The notes under the pieces: generated by a model
Told to the model about the DNA's origin: nothing
Databases searched by the model: none
Seen by the model: the letters and a program-made list of their open reading frames with translations, nothing else
In this document: in pieces, positions 37,177 through 38,589 of the stretch
How positions within the stretch are numbered: position 1 is the stretch's first letter
Layout of the letters: each line of letters opens with the position of its first letter
Assembly: GCF_002811985.1 (NCBI RefSeq)
Contig: NZ_NPDU01000040.1
Span: 1 to 38,589, forward strand
DNA from: Leptospira adleri
GTDB lineage: Bacteria > Spirochaetota > Leptospiria > Leptospirales > Leptospiraceae
Direction of reading: 5' to 3'
DNA length: 38,589 nucleotides
Program-made: the position numbers and the translations under genes

Positions 37177-38589
<1,413 letters not shown>

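Overview
The window looks like a chromosomal segment of a Leptospira species, probably from the pathogenic clade. The evidence is a DUF1564-family gene (a paralogous family I know only from Leptospira), the spirochaete-type Asn in the rifampicin region of RpoB, relaxed lipoboxes, and many dispersed GTrGGAACTCC-like intergenic motifs. Base composition looks moderate, higher than I would expect for L. interrogans; I judged this by eye and did not compute it.

Region 1 (1-7350, all minus strand) is the conserved core operon. Read in its own direction it runs tRNA-Thr, tRNA-Trp, secE, nusG, rplK, rplA, rplJ, rplL, rpoB, rpoC (cut by the window edge). A plausible sigma70-type promoter lies just upstream of the tRNA pair, and a strong hairpin lies between rplL and rpoB. 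Region 2 (7350-8495) is a gene-poor kilobase holding four copies of the short near-palindromic motif and one copy of a ~95-bp dispersed repeat.

Region 3 (8.5-20.3 kb) is an accessory patchwork of single genes on both strands: a family-2 glycosyltransferase, a three-cluster CDGSH/ferredoxin-like protein, an EamA transporter, a lipocalin-like (CrtC/AttH-type) hypothetical, a decayed flavin oxidase, an alpha/beta-hydrolase lipoprotein divergent from a TetR regulator, a TRIC-type channel, a HAD hydrolase, a DJ-1/isonitrile-hydratase-like protein, an aldo/keto reductase-TetR operon with a clear inverted-repeat operator, and a beta-lactamase-fold lipoprotein whose N-terminus contains a second copy of the 95-bp repeat.

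Region 4 (20.5-22.1 kb) carries two translationally coupled lipoprotein genes with the same six-cysteine spacing, followed by cutA. Region 5 (22.1-28.5 kb, minus) is a tight operon of an amidohydrolase-like exported protein without metal ligands, a multi-S1-domain RNA-binding protein, trmL, an RsbW-like ATPase, uvrB and a rhomboid protease. Region 6 (28.4-32.7 kb, mostly plus) has a GHKL ATPase with a WaaE-type glycosyltransferase, a small membrane protein on the other strand, and aroE-folC. A DUF1564 gene interrupted by an in-frame stop follows at 32.7-33.2 kb. Region 7 (33.4-38.6 kb, minus) runs RnfC-like (cut by the edge), RnfD-like, PtsN-like EIIA, two oligopeptide-type ABC permeases and an exported PEGA-domain protein, nearly all overlapping or abutting.

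The most novel-looking items are the paired twin-CX3C lipoproteins, the dispersed repeat captured as coding sequence in a lipoprotein signal region, and the link between the short intergenic motif and the DUF1564 3' end.
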